A program made the translations under genes and the position numbers. The notes below the pieces were generated by a model. That model saw only the letters and a list, made by a program, of their open reading frames with translations. It was not told where the DNA came from and made no database searches. This document shows, piece by piece, positions 55,401 to 64,000 of a stretch of DNA of 64,000 nucleotides (within the stretch, counting starts at the first letter, position 1; each line of letters starts with the position of its first letter). This DNA comes from Maniola hyperantus (Eukaryota > Arthropoda > Insecta > Lepidoptera > Nymphalidae), in NCBI RefSeq assembly GCF_902806685.2, contig NC_048545.1, positions 13,415,926 to 13,479,925 of the forward strand, read 5' to 3'.

Positions 55401-58400
55401 GTGGTAGACAGTTGAGCGTGGTGAAGAAGTTTTCACACAAGCTGTCGACAGCTTCTATCCGCCGTTGTGTGGTCGCGCGGTCGAAGTGCGAGTCTACGGC
55501 CTTCACGCAATACTCCGACACTTCCTTGTACGGGTCCGTGGATAACGTGATTAGGATGTCTAGAGCCATTGCTAGGGACGGCTGCATTGTTCTGAGGTAC
55601 AAGGAAGATATACCCTCATAAAATTAAACGTTCACCATACCCTAGAAAATGAGTTTTTCCAAGTAACATATCGACAAATAGCCATTAGAGAATTTAAATT
55701 GTTTTTAGGGTTCAGTACTTCAAAAGGAAAAAAGGAATCCCCTGAAGGAATGCCTGCCAAGAAAAACCTATAGGGGTACCTAGTAAGTACCTCTGCTAGA
55801 GCGAGATGGACTATACTACTACGTGGCCACGTGGCTACGTGGCTAGTTGCTTATCTATGACTATAGGTAGCAGATCTGTGTATAAAACAGACATACTTAC
55901 GCACTACACTCGGCGAGTATCCTATAGCAAAGTACGGCAAGCTCCTTCCTCACTTTAAAGTGCTCGTGCGTGACTAGAGGCACTAAGTTCTTCACAACGT
56001 ACGCCACTTTCTCGCTCGCCATGGCGTACCATTCCGGTGTGCGTTGTGGAATGTCTCTTGCTTTTGTCACTGAAACAGATTTTGACTTATCTTGAGAATT
56101 TCCAAATTAGACTTAGACCCATTACGAACAGTGAACTAGTCGCCCGGCAACTCAGTCGACGGCGGCCGTTAGAATCTGTAATTTATGGAAGTGCCGTGTC
56201 TATACACATTTTGATTGCTTTTTCACACTATACCAAATGTCCAGCAAATTTTGAACTCAAAACTAGTTATTATAGCTACCCTTTGGTAGCCAGTTAAGAT
56301 GTCATGTTTCAACTTAAGGCGACTTATGTACGTCTATACAAGATGCAAAGCTTTCTGTCCAAATATACATTTAAGAAAAAATATAAATTAGCAAGCGTCA
56401 ACTTGTAAATAAATAAGCAACGTGGTTGTATATGCAAATTATAAAAGGCAAAAAAAATACATACAATTCATGACATTTTATTGAGTAGTGCGCACTAATA
56501 CCATAGATCTAAAAAAAAACTAACCTTAATCTATCAAACCGACATAGTTATCAATATAAAATGATCTGATCTCAAATACCGTACAAAAATCATAGCCAAT
56601 ACGACCGCGCATGGCAAAATGTTGGATTTTCTTAATTTCATGCAAAATGAACTCAAAAAGCTGAATTCCAGACCAGTGTCAGAGTGAACTAGAGTAAGGT
56701 AACTCTCGGTTTGATCCTGAATCAGTACCTGTCAAATATTAGGCTATAGGGGTGGCGTGAAATCAAAGATGCCTAGAGTCTGGCTAACGAAAGATAAGAC
56801 TGGAAAAGCGCGGCAAATTTAAAAAATATCAGTATAGCAGCTCTGAAATTAATATGACATACCAGGAATAACCTAATTTGATACTTTAAAATTAGTTATT
56901 TTTATTTCAGTTCTATTAAATTAGGTTATTCCAGATGTCATACTTACTTAAGAGCTGCCATACTGATATTTTTTAATTTGCCGCGCTTCTCCAGTCTCAT
57001 CTTTCGTTACATTAAGACCTAGGACTAGACCTACACCTACATTTATAGGTGAAGCCTCGACGTTTTGTTACAAGTTTACTAACTGTCGTAAACTATGGCA
57101 GTGACGAGAAGAAGACGTTCACAAATACTTGTGATCCCGAATTCATTGTTGACACGTTCAACAATTTTAACCTACATACAGCTTTTTGAAGTGTTGGTGT
57201 TGTGACATCAAATAAAAGTTACAACAAAAGTCCACAACAAGTAACACATCCATGCTACGAACATTTCCAAACTACATTTCCTTTACCTGTCACTATCAAC
57301 TCAGATTCTTCCTTACTTTTACGCCCTAAGTCTTTAGAAGAACGTTTTCCTTTACTGCTCTTAGACTTAGAACTTTGTCCTTTAAACGGTGTGTCCATAC
57401 AGAGCGAGGTAGTGTGTTGGGTATACTTTCTCTCAGTATATAAGTATTCGGCCAATTCGCAGTGATCTGCGGCGGCCAGTATCGCCATTAACTTTGGATC
57501 TCGTATTGCTTCTGCAAGACCGTATTCATAGAAGATAGTATTGCTAATTCCAAGAACACTTCTGTGATAGTTTTAGTTTTAATTTTACGAGTAAAAAAGT
57601 ATCATATTTTTTTGTAGTTTTAAATGACAGTGTTCAATTGTCTTACAGCGATCACGCACTCATCCGATCCGAATCCGTAAAAATAAGGATATAAAAAATA
57701 TCTTCGACATATGTCATAAACTACCATACAAAATAAAAAGGAACGTATTTTCACGGACTCGGATCGGAAGAGTGCGCAACCGCCGTTAGTGTAACATTTG
57801 ATTTTAAATCTTGATATTGATTGTCGTCAAAACAATTTAGCGTCAAGGTAAAATGGACCTTAAATGCCTTGTTTTAAAACTCAAATCGTCCTTACTTCTG
57901 CAACCGGCGCTCCTATCGGAAACTTTGCGAAACTGGTACAGACGGACAGCGGTGGCTTAGGAGTGGAGACATCCTTCGTGTACAGAACCCAAAAAAGTAA
58001 TAATTTCTACAAAAAAATGGTCAAAGATCATTTACCCTTTGGGATTACTTCTTTGTCCGCATTGACCTTTTCCGCGTACAAGTGTAGAAAGTCCTTCGCG
58101 GTGACGCTGTCCTTTTTGTACAGGTATTTGTTCTGCATTATTATACAGAGCACACGATGCGTGGCGCTTAAAGCTGCCTGCAATAATAAAGCTTTATTTT
58201 ATACCACACTAGCGACCCGCCCCGGCTTCGCACGGGTAGGTTATCAAAATTTTCATATGGATTTCTAACATATTTGAAAATAAAATATAGCCTATGTCAC
58301 TCAGGACAGGACTAATGTAGCTTTCTACTGGTAAAAGAATTTTCAAAATCGGTTCAGTAGTTCCAGCACCTAGAAACAAACTTACTAGAACCAAACTAGT

Positions 58401-61400
58401 ACATAGTAGAGTACATACATGTTTTATTGGTTTCAGTTATGAATATACAATCGTTTAGGATATCCGACGATTATAGCACAAAATACATCATCATACCTTA
58501 ATCCTGGTACAGACGGATCACGCCGCGAAGATGTTTAAACAGCGACTTAGCTTGCACAGCCGTGCAGCCTAACATTTAATAAACACCTCTCTTTCTATCG
58601 CGTAGACTTTTATCTATTATATCTTTCTTATTAGAGATAGTTAGCCAACCAAGGGGCGCGCCACCGTAGGTATATTTCTCGGGTCACGTGACCTTACTTA
58701 CCACAACAATGGCATGTCCCGGATTGTTCGGGCACGTAGCTACATCCTGTAAGGCCGCCAGTACGCCACGCAGAATGCAAGCCATCATGTTAACCACTGC
58801 TATCTCTAGTAAGAGTTCAACTATGTGATCTGACAATGATCATACACGTGACCTTACTTACTACAACAATGGCATGTCCTGAATTGTTCGGGCACGTAGC
58901 TACACCCTGTAAGGCGGCCAGTATGCCGGGCAGAATGCAAGCCATCATGTTAACTACTGCTATCTCTAGTGTGGGTTTAATTAACTATGTGATCTGACAA
59001 TGATCATACATGTGACCTTACTTACTACAACAATGGCATGTCCTGAATTGTCCGGACACGTAGCTACATCCTGCAAGGCGGCCAGTATGCCGGGCAGAAT
59101 ATAAGCCATCATGTTATTACTGCTATCTCTAATGTGGGTTTAATTAACTATGTGATCTGATAATGATCATACACGTGACCTTACTTACTACAACAATGGC
59201 ATGTCCTGAATTGTCCGGACACGTAGCTACATCCTGCAAGGCGGCCAGTATGCCGGGCAGAATACAAGCCATCATGTTAACTACTGCTATCTCTAGTGTG
59301 GGTTTAATTAACTATGTGATCTGATAATGATCATACACGTGACCTTACTTACTACAACAATGGCATGTCCTGAATTGTCCGGACACGTAGCTACATCCTG
59401 CAAGGCGGCCAGTATGCCGGGCAGAATACAAGCCATCATGTTAACTACTGCTATCTCTAGTGTGGGTTTAATTAACTATGTGATCTGATAATGATCATAC
59501 ACGTGACCTTACTTCGTACAACAATGGCATGTCCTGAATTGTCCGGACACGTAGCTACATCCTGCAAGGCGGCCAGTATGCCGGGCAGAACACAAGCCAT
59601 CATGTTAACTACTGCTATCTCTAGTGTGGGTTTAATTAACTATGTGATCTGACAATGATCATACACGTGACCTCACTTACCACAACAATGGCATGTCCCG
59701 GGTTATTCGGGCACGTAGCTACATCCTGCAAGGCGGCCAGTACGCCGGGCAGAATGCAAGCAATCATGTTAACCACTGCTATCTCTAGTAATGGATCAGT
59801 TATGTGATCGTTTTTGTCTGTGAGTTGTGGATGTGTCATTGTGTGCGCGCCTAGACAATTCAATGCTGCCAATCTGGAAAAGTATAATTAATAAGTGAAC
59901 TAAAGGACAGCGCGGCGATACGATTCATTTAATGCGGGGTTAGCATTATTTAGTAAAAAATTACCTTATTATCACAGATGGATTATTTTTGAGTATCTGT
60001 AAAATATGTTGTAATTTGCATAATTTACTTAAAAAGTAGCCTACAAAATATTATCTCTTAACTTTCATTTATGCCAGAGAAACAGTGACATTGTGGCATG
60101 ATATAGGGTCACACAGTACAATAATTTAAAATATACTTAGCACGTCATTCTAATTGATGTTATCTCGGCATAAAACAGACTGCGCGTGCTGCTTAAGATT
60201 GCTGATGCAAAATTAGTGTCACTACTTGTAGTATGCCGTATGTTTTGTCATGACACAATGAGCATTCAGACTACGCCAGTTGCAGGCATGCATTTTGTTT
60301 CTTAAAAATAGTTATTTAAGGTTCATTTCAGGCTGTTTAACATAAAACACATTACATCACCATTATGCCAATGAATGGTAATTTTTTTTGAAAAAGAAGC
60401 AAGAAGTAGAAGTGTTTGATTATTCATTTATTTTGATAAACAAAGAGCGTTTTTTTAAATAGAGATAAAAATAAGAAATAGTTTATTTATAAAAGTACTT
60501 TTGAATCATCAAATTAATCTACCATTAGTTGTGAATGCAAACAAGCAATGATCCAAAATACCTTAAAGCTCTAAGTTTCTCAAGCTTGGCCAGATGGACT
60601 GACACAAATATAGCCTGAGCCAACATGGGAACTTGGCCCTCCAGCATCTTGATCCTCGTGACCTGATCTAGGTTGAGCATCAGGTTTGTGAGACACTGTA
60701 CAACACTTAGTTTTAGCTCCTCTGGTATATCAGCAACTGCAGATAATAGTACATTATGGTACAAGTGTGTAATCATCAATACACACGTGTATCATACGAC
60801 GTTTTTCAACACACTTGTGCAGAAAATAATCCTAAAAATTTGTTTGTACCTACTATTAAATACAATCTTTTTTGTATCGAAACTTTTTTAAGAACAAAGC
60901 AACCCATCAAATAAAAAAAAAATGACTATAACTCACTTGTGAATAATATCAATGAAAAAGTCACAGTTTGATTATAGGTGTGATTGAACTATTTTAAAAA
61001 CAAAGCAACTCAACCTATAAAATGAAATAAAAACTCTATAACTCACTTGTGAATAATAGCAATGAAAAAGTCACAGTTTGATTATAGGTGTCATTAAGTG
61101 CCTAATTGCGGTGAAATTAGAGTTACTTTATGAGCAAGTGTAAGCTAATTGTATTATGACTAGATAATACCCACGATTTTATCCCAAGAGGAACCCTTTG
61201 ATTTTCCAGGTAAAAAGTAGCCTATATCTATGTCTGGAATGCAAGCTATCTCTATATTATGACTAGATGATACCCAAGACTTCATCCCAAGAGGAACTCT
61301 TGATTTTCCAGGATAAAAAGTAGCCTATATCTATGTCTGGAATGCAAGCTATCTCTATACTAAATAGGTTCTCAAATGTGTGTGAAGTCTGCCAATCCGC

Positions 61401-63015
61401 ACATGACCCGTGCTCAGTAGTGAGCCAGCGATAGGTTGATCAGGATGATGATGATAAAATATAGAGATCTACACTTTCCTATTCTTACTATGAACACAAT
61501 AAAGTATATTGGAAAATTCAATTACTCATGCCAGGCTGGGTCTTGTCAAAGATCATTTTGAGCAGCACACTCTCCACTTTCCAGCACATCTTGTAGCTGT
61601 CCACTTTGACCCTCTGCAACACCTCCTTCATTGAATCCACCAAGCGCAGTTGCAACTCATACTGCTTTCTGTAAAGCACTTTGTGACTTAAACACATAGG
61701 TACAGTACGCTGCCTAAAGTAATGTGCATCAACCTTTAGAAGGAGACAGCAGATTTGTAGAATGTTGTCCCTGTTCTTGAGACTGACAAAACGTCATATA
61801 GGTATGAGTGACAGAGATAACGCTCTACAAAGTCGAAATATCATTCTAAAGGCTGATGTACATTAGTTTCGGCAGTGTACTGTATGTAATATTCACCTTT
61901 AGAATTATAGAACCAATTCAAAATTCAAGAATATTTTAGTATGGAGACTGGCCTACCTAGTAGTCAGCATCATCATCATGATCAACCCTTCGCTGGCTCA
62001 CTACCGAGCACTCAATAGTTCGCATCAATACAAACAAGTATTGTATTTGTAAGACAAAATCATCTGAAGTGTCACATTTCTGAGATATGAGCTATCAAAG
62101 TTGTGCTGGTGACTAGACTGTTGTACTGATGGTGCTACCAGTAACTTTGATAGCTTTTATCTCGGAAAGTTGTTCAAGCATTGGAGAGGAATTTTAAAAT
62201 TCGTATTAGGTATATTCATAAAATGAAACTCGACGAACAGCGGAAGCTTAGTGGGTAATGGGATCCCGTTGGCACCTTTCGGGTACGGATCCCTAAAAGT
62301 ATAGTGACATAGTACGCGACAGGTCGCGAAGGCAATCAGGATATGATTCGCTATTCCGCACGGGTTTAGCGCAAGGGTTGTGCGGGTGTGCGGGACGCCC
62401 CCACTCCGAAGCCATCTCGACTTGTCGCGTACTATAGGGTGATAGGTATACTACTATGTAGGTTTTAATAAATTGGACGTCGGCAAAGGCTTGAATGTAA
62501 GGCTTGACACGGTAGCGAATGTAGAGGAGCACCGTACAGCCGACAGCCGGAACGAATGCGCGTGTGGGATGATAGCCACTGATGATACCATAAAAGAGTC
62601 AGACAAGGGAACTGGGAATCCCATGTATCTAAAGCTTTTTTTGGTTTGGAAATTTTCAGAAATTTTGATTGGGAAGGGTGGTGAATAATAATATGTAAGC
62701 TGTCACACCTGCAATTTGCAGATAATTTGGTACTGATTGCAAAGGATCCAGTCACTCTACAAGAAATGTAACATTAGAAAGAAATAAATCATACTTATTG
62801 TCATCAGATTCCAAGTGGCTTGTAAAAGGAAACATCAAGTATTGCTGAAATTCTTGAACTACATCCTTCCTGACGTCATCCACCATTTTGTTGAATTTAG
62901 CTAGGTTCGCCGGAGATGGGTCCTTGAACACCAGGTCGCATACAGGTTTGATTTGAAGAAATGTTGCTCTTACAAGAGGGTTCATATTCATCAACTTTAT
63001 CATCATTGGATCCAT
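46489..63015 (-). CDS. TTI1: TELO2-interacting protein 1 homolog (TTI1), 19 exons, complete
   Basis: Exons in transcript order: 63015-62795, 61668-61526, 60736-60562, 59873-59681, 58177-58036, 57511-57287, 56069-55901, 55591-55383, 54360-54169, 53414-53211, 52600-52430, 52002-51778, 51192-51050, 50634-50539, 50047-49851, 49361-49246, 48659-48365, 47826-47598, 46689-46489. All phases agree, giving 3546 nt and 1181 residues (vertebrate TTI1 is about 1090). Family matches include EFQQYLMFPF in exon 1, EELKLSVVQCLTNLM in exon 3, LGLLYGYLKIL in exon 9, DFLRSRAVRDIL across exons 17-18 and VYLSNKQPKPLQ in exon 18. The protein is an all-helical HEAT-repeat scaffold that pairs with TELO2 and TTI2 and works with HSP90 to fold PIKK kinases (mTOR, ATM, ATR, SMG1). 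Exon 6 adds a Lys/Ser-rich linker (about residues 318-360) that vertebrates lack; exon 16 is acidic. The exon 2 donor was taken as the GT at 61525; a GC donor at 61532 is also in phase and would drop two codons. Exons 4, 8, 9, 12 and 19 have partial copies downstream. Confidence 0.95.
46842..47090 (-). mobile_element. RTE-type LINE ORF fragment in TTI1 intron 18
   Basis: The - strand reads ELVKTIKQRKMTYLYHILR and MMGKIAGKRKLLPTPLF, then in a second frame WIGIKTVGELFRLAMDKE. This is the conserved C-terminal block of RTE-like reverse transcriptases. It is in the same orientation as TTI1 but is not a TTI1 exon: frames break and exon 18 already joins exon 19 in phase 0. Confidence 0.8.
48113..48346 (-). 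mobile_element. Helitron-like element, family B, 20 nt past the TTI1 exon 17 donor
   Basis: ACTAGCTTATTCTCGCGAATT at the left, GATCAGTCAGCCAGTCAGTC and CCTTTTATAGAATATAGATT at the right. It is in the same orientation as TTI1. Confidence 0.68.
48750..49172. mobile_element. Two family A Helitron-like elements in opposite orientation, TTI1 intron 16
   Basis: 48750-48965 is reversed (GATGCTCGCGACTTCGTACG to TTATAATATGGGTACTGA). 48962-49172 is forward (GATAAATGCGAAAGTGTGTT to TACGAAGTCGTCGGCATCAG, CTAAT). Together they form an imperfect inverted repeat. Confidence 0.68.
49648..49808. mobile_element. MITE family F, TTI1 intron 15
   Basis: CAGCTACAATGTCACGATCG, CAATGCATTGTTGCAACAAG, GCAGGCTTTACGAAATCGACC. 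Slightly shorter than the 8648 copy. Confidence 0.68.
50262..50400 (-). mobile_element. Degenerate second-family SINE in TTI1 intron 14
   Basis: Reverse-strand match with TAATATCCCCCTTTTCCCTC, GGTATGACAACAGAGCAATG and GGGTTTGAACC, plus a partial head (GAGCTATTGAAG). Indels and no intact tail. Confidence 0.65.
50775..50945 (+). mobile_element. Helitron-like element, family B, truncated, TTI1 intron 13
   Basis: AATATATAAAACGAAAAGGT start and AATCAACGCACAGCTCAAAC, CCCCTAAGGACGTAATAT; no hairpin end. Confidence 0.6.
51575..51770 (-). pseudogene. Copies of the 3' part of TTI1 exon 12 (one full unit plus a fragment)
   Basis: Directly downstream of exon 12 (51778-52002) lies a near-identical unit encoding AQRNMAFSCLVTEGLGMMA through LLKTLCLILERVG, then a second shorter fragment at about 51575-51618. 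The first copy keeps an open frame and a GTGAGT donor (copy end 51629). An AG at 51761-51762 would give a phase-compatible 132-nt exon (51629-51760). However, the space to the true exon 12 donor is only 17 nt, so both cannot be spliced into one mRNA. A mutually exclusive use is conceivable but unsupported. Confidence 0.88.
52055..52222 (+). mobile_element. Second-family SINE in TTI1 intron 11
   Basis: Head TAGCTCAACGGTTAGAGTGG with CTGAAAACCGAAAGG and B box GGTTCAAGCCCC, body GTCGTACCTACCCCTAG, short A tail near 52211. It is antisense to TTI1. Confidence 0.8.
52226..52295 (+). mobile_element. Short RTE-type LINE 3' fragment
   Basis: GACCTTGGCGTGTGGAAGTC and GCCAGCAGTGGACATCTATC match the sense strand of the same C-terminal region seen at 10795 and 4130. 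It directly follows the SINE at 52055. Confidence 0.6.
53095..53192 (+). mobile_element. Helitron-like 3' end, family B, beside TTI1 exon 10
   Basis: CAACCTCTAAGGGGGTAAAA and CACGCGGACGAAGTTGCGGG, CATAAG, CTAGT; only the last 100 bp is present. It ends 20 nt from the exon 10 donor. Confidence 0.65.
53505..53604. mobile_element. Small MITE, TTI1 intron 9
   Basis: CGTTCCCACTTGTCGTTTGTCG and CGACAAACGACAAGTGGGAACG are exact inverted arms around a 50-nt centre. Confidence 0.8.
53841..53864. repeat. (GAAA)n microsatellite, TTI1 intron 9
   Basis: A short run AAAGAAAGAAAGAAAGAAAA precedes about 100 bp of unclassified sequence and the exon 9 copy. Confidence 0.85.
53998..54168 (-). pseudogene. Tandem copy of the 3' part of TTI1 exon 9
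   Basis: About 150 bp is almost identical to the end of exon 9 (54169-54310), including SPSDGFDRLCDALL and DMALLTRHAG on the - strand. The donor has changed from GGTGAGT to GGAGAGT, destroying the GT, so this copy cannot serve as an internal exon. The duplication is also visible on the opposite strand as the same antisense reading frame twice in a row. Confidence 0.92.
54902..55084 (-). pseudogene. Degenerate copy of TTI1 exon 8
   Basis: The - strand translation contains RRIEAVDSLCENFF and NCLPRI, nearly identical to exon 8 (55383-55591), about 300 bp downstream of it in intron 8. Deletions shorten the first half and the donor GT after the matching Asn-Asn-Ile is gone (it reads CGAAAG). It lies between exon 8 and exon 9, so it is a dead exon duplicate rather than a retrocopy. 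Confidence 0.9.
56783..57010. mobile_element. Palindromic MITE family L, TTI1 intron 6
   Basis: AACGAAAGATAAGACTGGAAA, GCGCGGCAAATTTAAAAAAT and CAGTATAGCAGCTCT at the left are mirrored at the right, with GGAATAACCTAATTTGATAC against AAATTAGGTTATTCC near the centre. Nearly the whole 228 bp can fold as one long hairpin. Confidence 0.82.
57640..57792. mobile_element. MITE family H, TTI1 intron 5
   Basis: ATCACGCACTCATCCGATCC and CGGATCGGAAGAGTGCGCAAC are inverted ends with AATCCGTAAAAATA against TATTTTCACGGACTC inside. Confidence 0.72.
58203..58402 (-). mobile_element. Helitron-like element, family C, next to TTI1 exon 5
   Basis: ACTAGCGACCCGCCCCGGCTTC is the reversed 3' end; CACTCAGGACAGGAC, TCAAAATCGGTTCAGTAGTTC follow. 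It lies 25 nt upstream of the exon 5 acceptor. Confidence 0.65.
58683..59663 (-). repeat. Tandem array of six partial TTI1 exon 4 copies, unit about 164 bp
   Basis: Six units begin near 58683, 58845, 59009, 59172, 59336 and 59500; the seventh unit (from about 59664) is the real exon 4. Each unit carries the 3' half of the exon (about LEIAVVNMMACILPG to GHAIVV), its donor site and some intron. Units 2-6 share a 4-nt length difference just upstream of LEIAVV, so they spread from one another after the first event; the most distal unit (58683) keeps the original length. The unit at 59500 has lost its GT donor. The other units keep donors but have no phase-matching acceptor, so they look like non-functional exon fragments inside intron 4. 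Confidence 0.92.
60891..61112. repeat. Tandem duplication in TTI1 intron 2, unit about 113 bp
   Basis: Two head-to-tail units share ATAACTCACTTGTGAATAAT and AAGTCACAGTTTGATTATAG, with the intervening sequence also conserved. No coding content or transposon end was recognised. It is one of several short tandem duplications in the 5' half of this gene. Confidence 0.9.
61165..61365. repeat. Tandem duplication in TTI1 intron 2, unit about 102 bp, Helitron-derived
   Basis: Two near-identical units contain TGATTTTCCAGG, AAAAGTAGCCTATATCTATG and GGAATGCAAGCTATCTCTAT. The unit itself is a fragment of the dispersed Helitron-like family A (GATTTTCCGGGATAAAAAGTAG), so a transposon fragment was locally duplicated after insertion. 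Confidence 0.88.
61368..61460 (+). mobile_element. SINE 3' fragment
   Basis: Contains GTGTGTGAAGTCTGCCAATC, GACCCGTGCTCAGTAGTGAG and a GATGATGATGATAA tail, corresponding to the last 90 bp of the tRNA-derived SINE family. It lies in TTI1 intron 2. Confidence 0.75.
61697..61885. mobile_element. MITE family K, TTI1 intron 1
   Basis: AATGTGCATCAACCTTTAGAA and TTCTAAAGGCTGATGTACATT arms, centre GACAAAACGTCATATAGGTA. Confidence 0.72.
62305..62442. mobile_element. MITE family E, TTI1 intron 1
   Basis: TAGTACGCGACAGGTCGCGA and TCTCGACTTGTCGCGTACTA are near-exact inverted ends with GC-rich interior. Confidence 0.78.
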
Positions 63016-64000
63016 GATTGTAAACAATTTTGTAACATGTAATTAGGCGGAATAATATTTTAGCGCATTTGTATGTATTGTTGTATACTGAAATTGAAGA
63101 CAAAAATATATCAATATAATCGTACTATAATAATTATTAAATGATGAATGTATGAAATAATCGGAAAATATTAATTTAATTAATTAATAAATAGGTAAGT
63201 ACAAAATACAAGTTTAGTATAAAATTAAATACTGTGTATGGCTAAAATATGAATGGAACATGATAAAATATTTATAAGACGTCTTCGTATTAAAATATCG
63301 GAAAAACCATTTTATCATAGAATAAAGTAATATAGACATTTTATTTTTACTTTTTCTCTTTTCCGAAATTGCACCGAAAAACCACCGAAAAACTAATTTG
63401 TTTTAATTTTTATGTCATTGTCAGAGCTGTTGTCGAAATGACGTAAATGTCTGCGTTCGTAAAAATTTAATTGAAAGGTTCATAAAAATAGTTCTGTGTG
63501 CTATAAAAAGCAAATTAATAACGCTGTGCCTTGGATGATGTATACTATCTCTATGCGCTGTGCCTATAATAATGGGTAAAGCTTGTCATATAAAATTGAG
63601 TAGGCCAAAAGCCACATTATGGCTGAAAAGACAAGAAACAAGATTTCCTCTATATTTTTTCAAAATGATTTATAAACTGGTAACGTTTTTCATCTGTGAA
63701 GTCACGAAGTGTCAAGTGTGTGCCTTTAGCTCCACAGAGTACTTTTAACATATGGAAATAGAGTACTATCTCGCGAGCTAATAGTGGCAACAGCTTAGTA
63801 GCGCCATCTGTATCTGACGAATGGAACTAATATTTATAATATGTACATACCTACCTATATATATAGACTGCTTTATAGGTTCATACCTATACATATAATA
63901 CATACATATAGGACTGCTATGGAAGGTAGGATTGTGTTCAGATTAATTATTTATTAATATTTGACTCCCTTACAATTTAACATATCATGTAAATTTAAAA
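63016..64000. other. TTI1 upstream region
   Basis: AT-rich DNA upstream of the TTI1 start codon. No TATA box or divergent gene could be assigned; a 62-codon frame at 63560-63748 has no domain. Confidence 0.4.

Noticed and set aside
57892..57981. Possible extra TTI1 exon (- strand, reading DVSTPKPPLSVCTSFAKF) with a GTAAGG donor
   Set aside because: Exon 5 ends in phase 1 and the next clear exon (57511) starts in the matching phase, so they join directly. In the frame exon 5 would impose, this segment hits a stop within six codons, and its acceptor lacks a pyrimidine tract.
58683..59873. CRISPR-like or satellite array
   Set aside because: Units are contiguous, about 164 bp, with no short repeat plus unique spacers, and they contain recognisable TTI1 exon 4 sequence in a eukaryotic genome.
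61531..61532. GC-AG intron as the main form for TTI1 exon 2
   Set aside because: A canonical GT donor six bases downstream keeps the same phase; the GC choice stays as an alternative only.

Overview
This is a stretch of insect nuclear DNA, almost certainly lepidopteran (moth or butterfly; species not determinable). It is AT-rich, its genes are split by GT-AG introns, and the space between exons is packed with short repeats of types common in Lepidoptera: tRNA-derived SINEs, small elements ending in CTAGT after a CGCGGACGAAGTCGCG hairpin, elements bounded by GGTTCCGTAC and GGCCGGTTTTTT, and many palindromic MITEs. There are no bacterial operons, ribosome binding sites or CRISPR arrays. Most short open reading frames in the window are chance or repeat-derived.

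Two host genes carry nearly all the coding content and converge on each other. EMC1, the large lumenal subunit of the ER membrane protein complex, is on the + strand (20423-36117). I can assemble it as 16 phase-consistent exons encoding 890 residues, from signal peptide to C-terminal membrane anchor. TTI1, the HEAT-repeat scaffold of the TELO2-TTI1-TTI2 (TTT) co-chaperone complex that matures PIKK kinases, is on the - strand (63015 down to 46489). It assembles as 19 phase-consistent exons encoding 1181 residues. The genes belong to unrelated pathways and share nothing obvious but proximity.

Layout. 1-20,400 is gene-poor: LINE C-terminal fragments, SINEs, MITEs, Helitron-like copies, a GC-rich retroposon at 17,541-18,112 and a roughly 370-bp-period direct repeat at 5,253-5,848. 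20,423-36,117 is EMC1; its introns hold a degenerate Harbinger-like element, a 1.5 kb antisense LINE with an intact 410-residue reverse transcriptase reading frame, a SINE abutting a splice acceptor and long perfect palindromes. 36,118-46,488 is the convergent intergenic region, dominated by MITEs and a 1.95 kb P-superfamily element with matched 28-bp terminal inverted repeats, an 8-bp target duplication and a split THAP zinc-finger coding remnant. 46,489-63,015 is TTI1; 63,016-64,000 is non-coding upstream DNA.

The most unusual features are two. First, five of the 19 TTI1 exons (4, 8, 9, 12, 19) each have one or more partial copies immediately downstream in the transcript direction, including a seven-unit array of about 164 bp for exon 4; introns 2-3 also hold short tandem duplications unrelated to exons. 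Second, the P-like element appears to retain only the DNA-binding part of a transposase, much like internally deleted P elements in flies.
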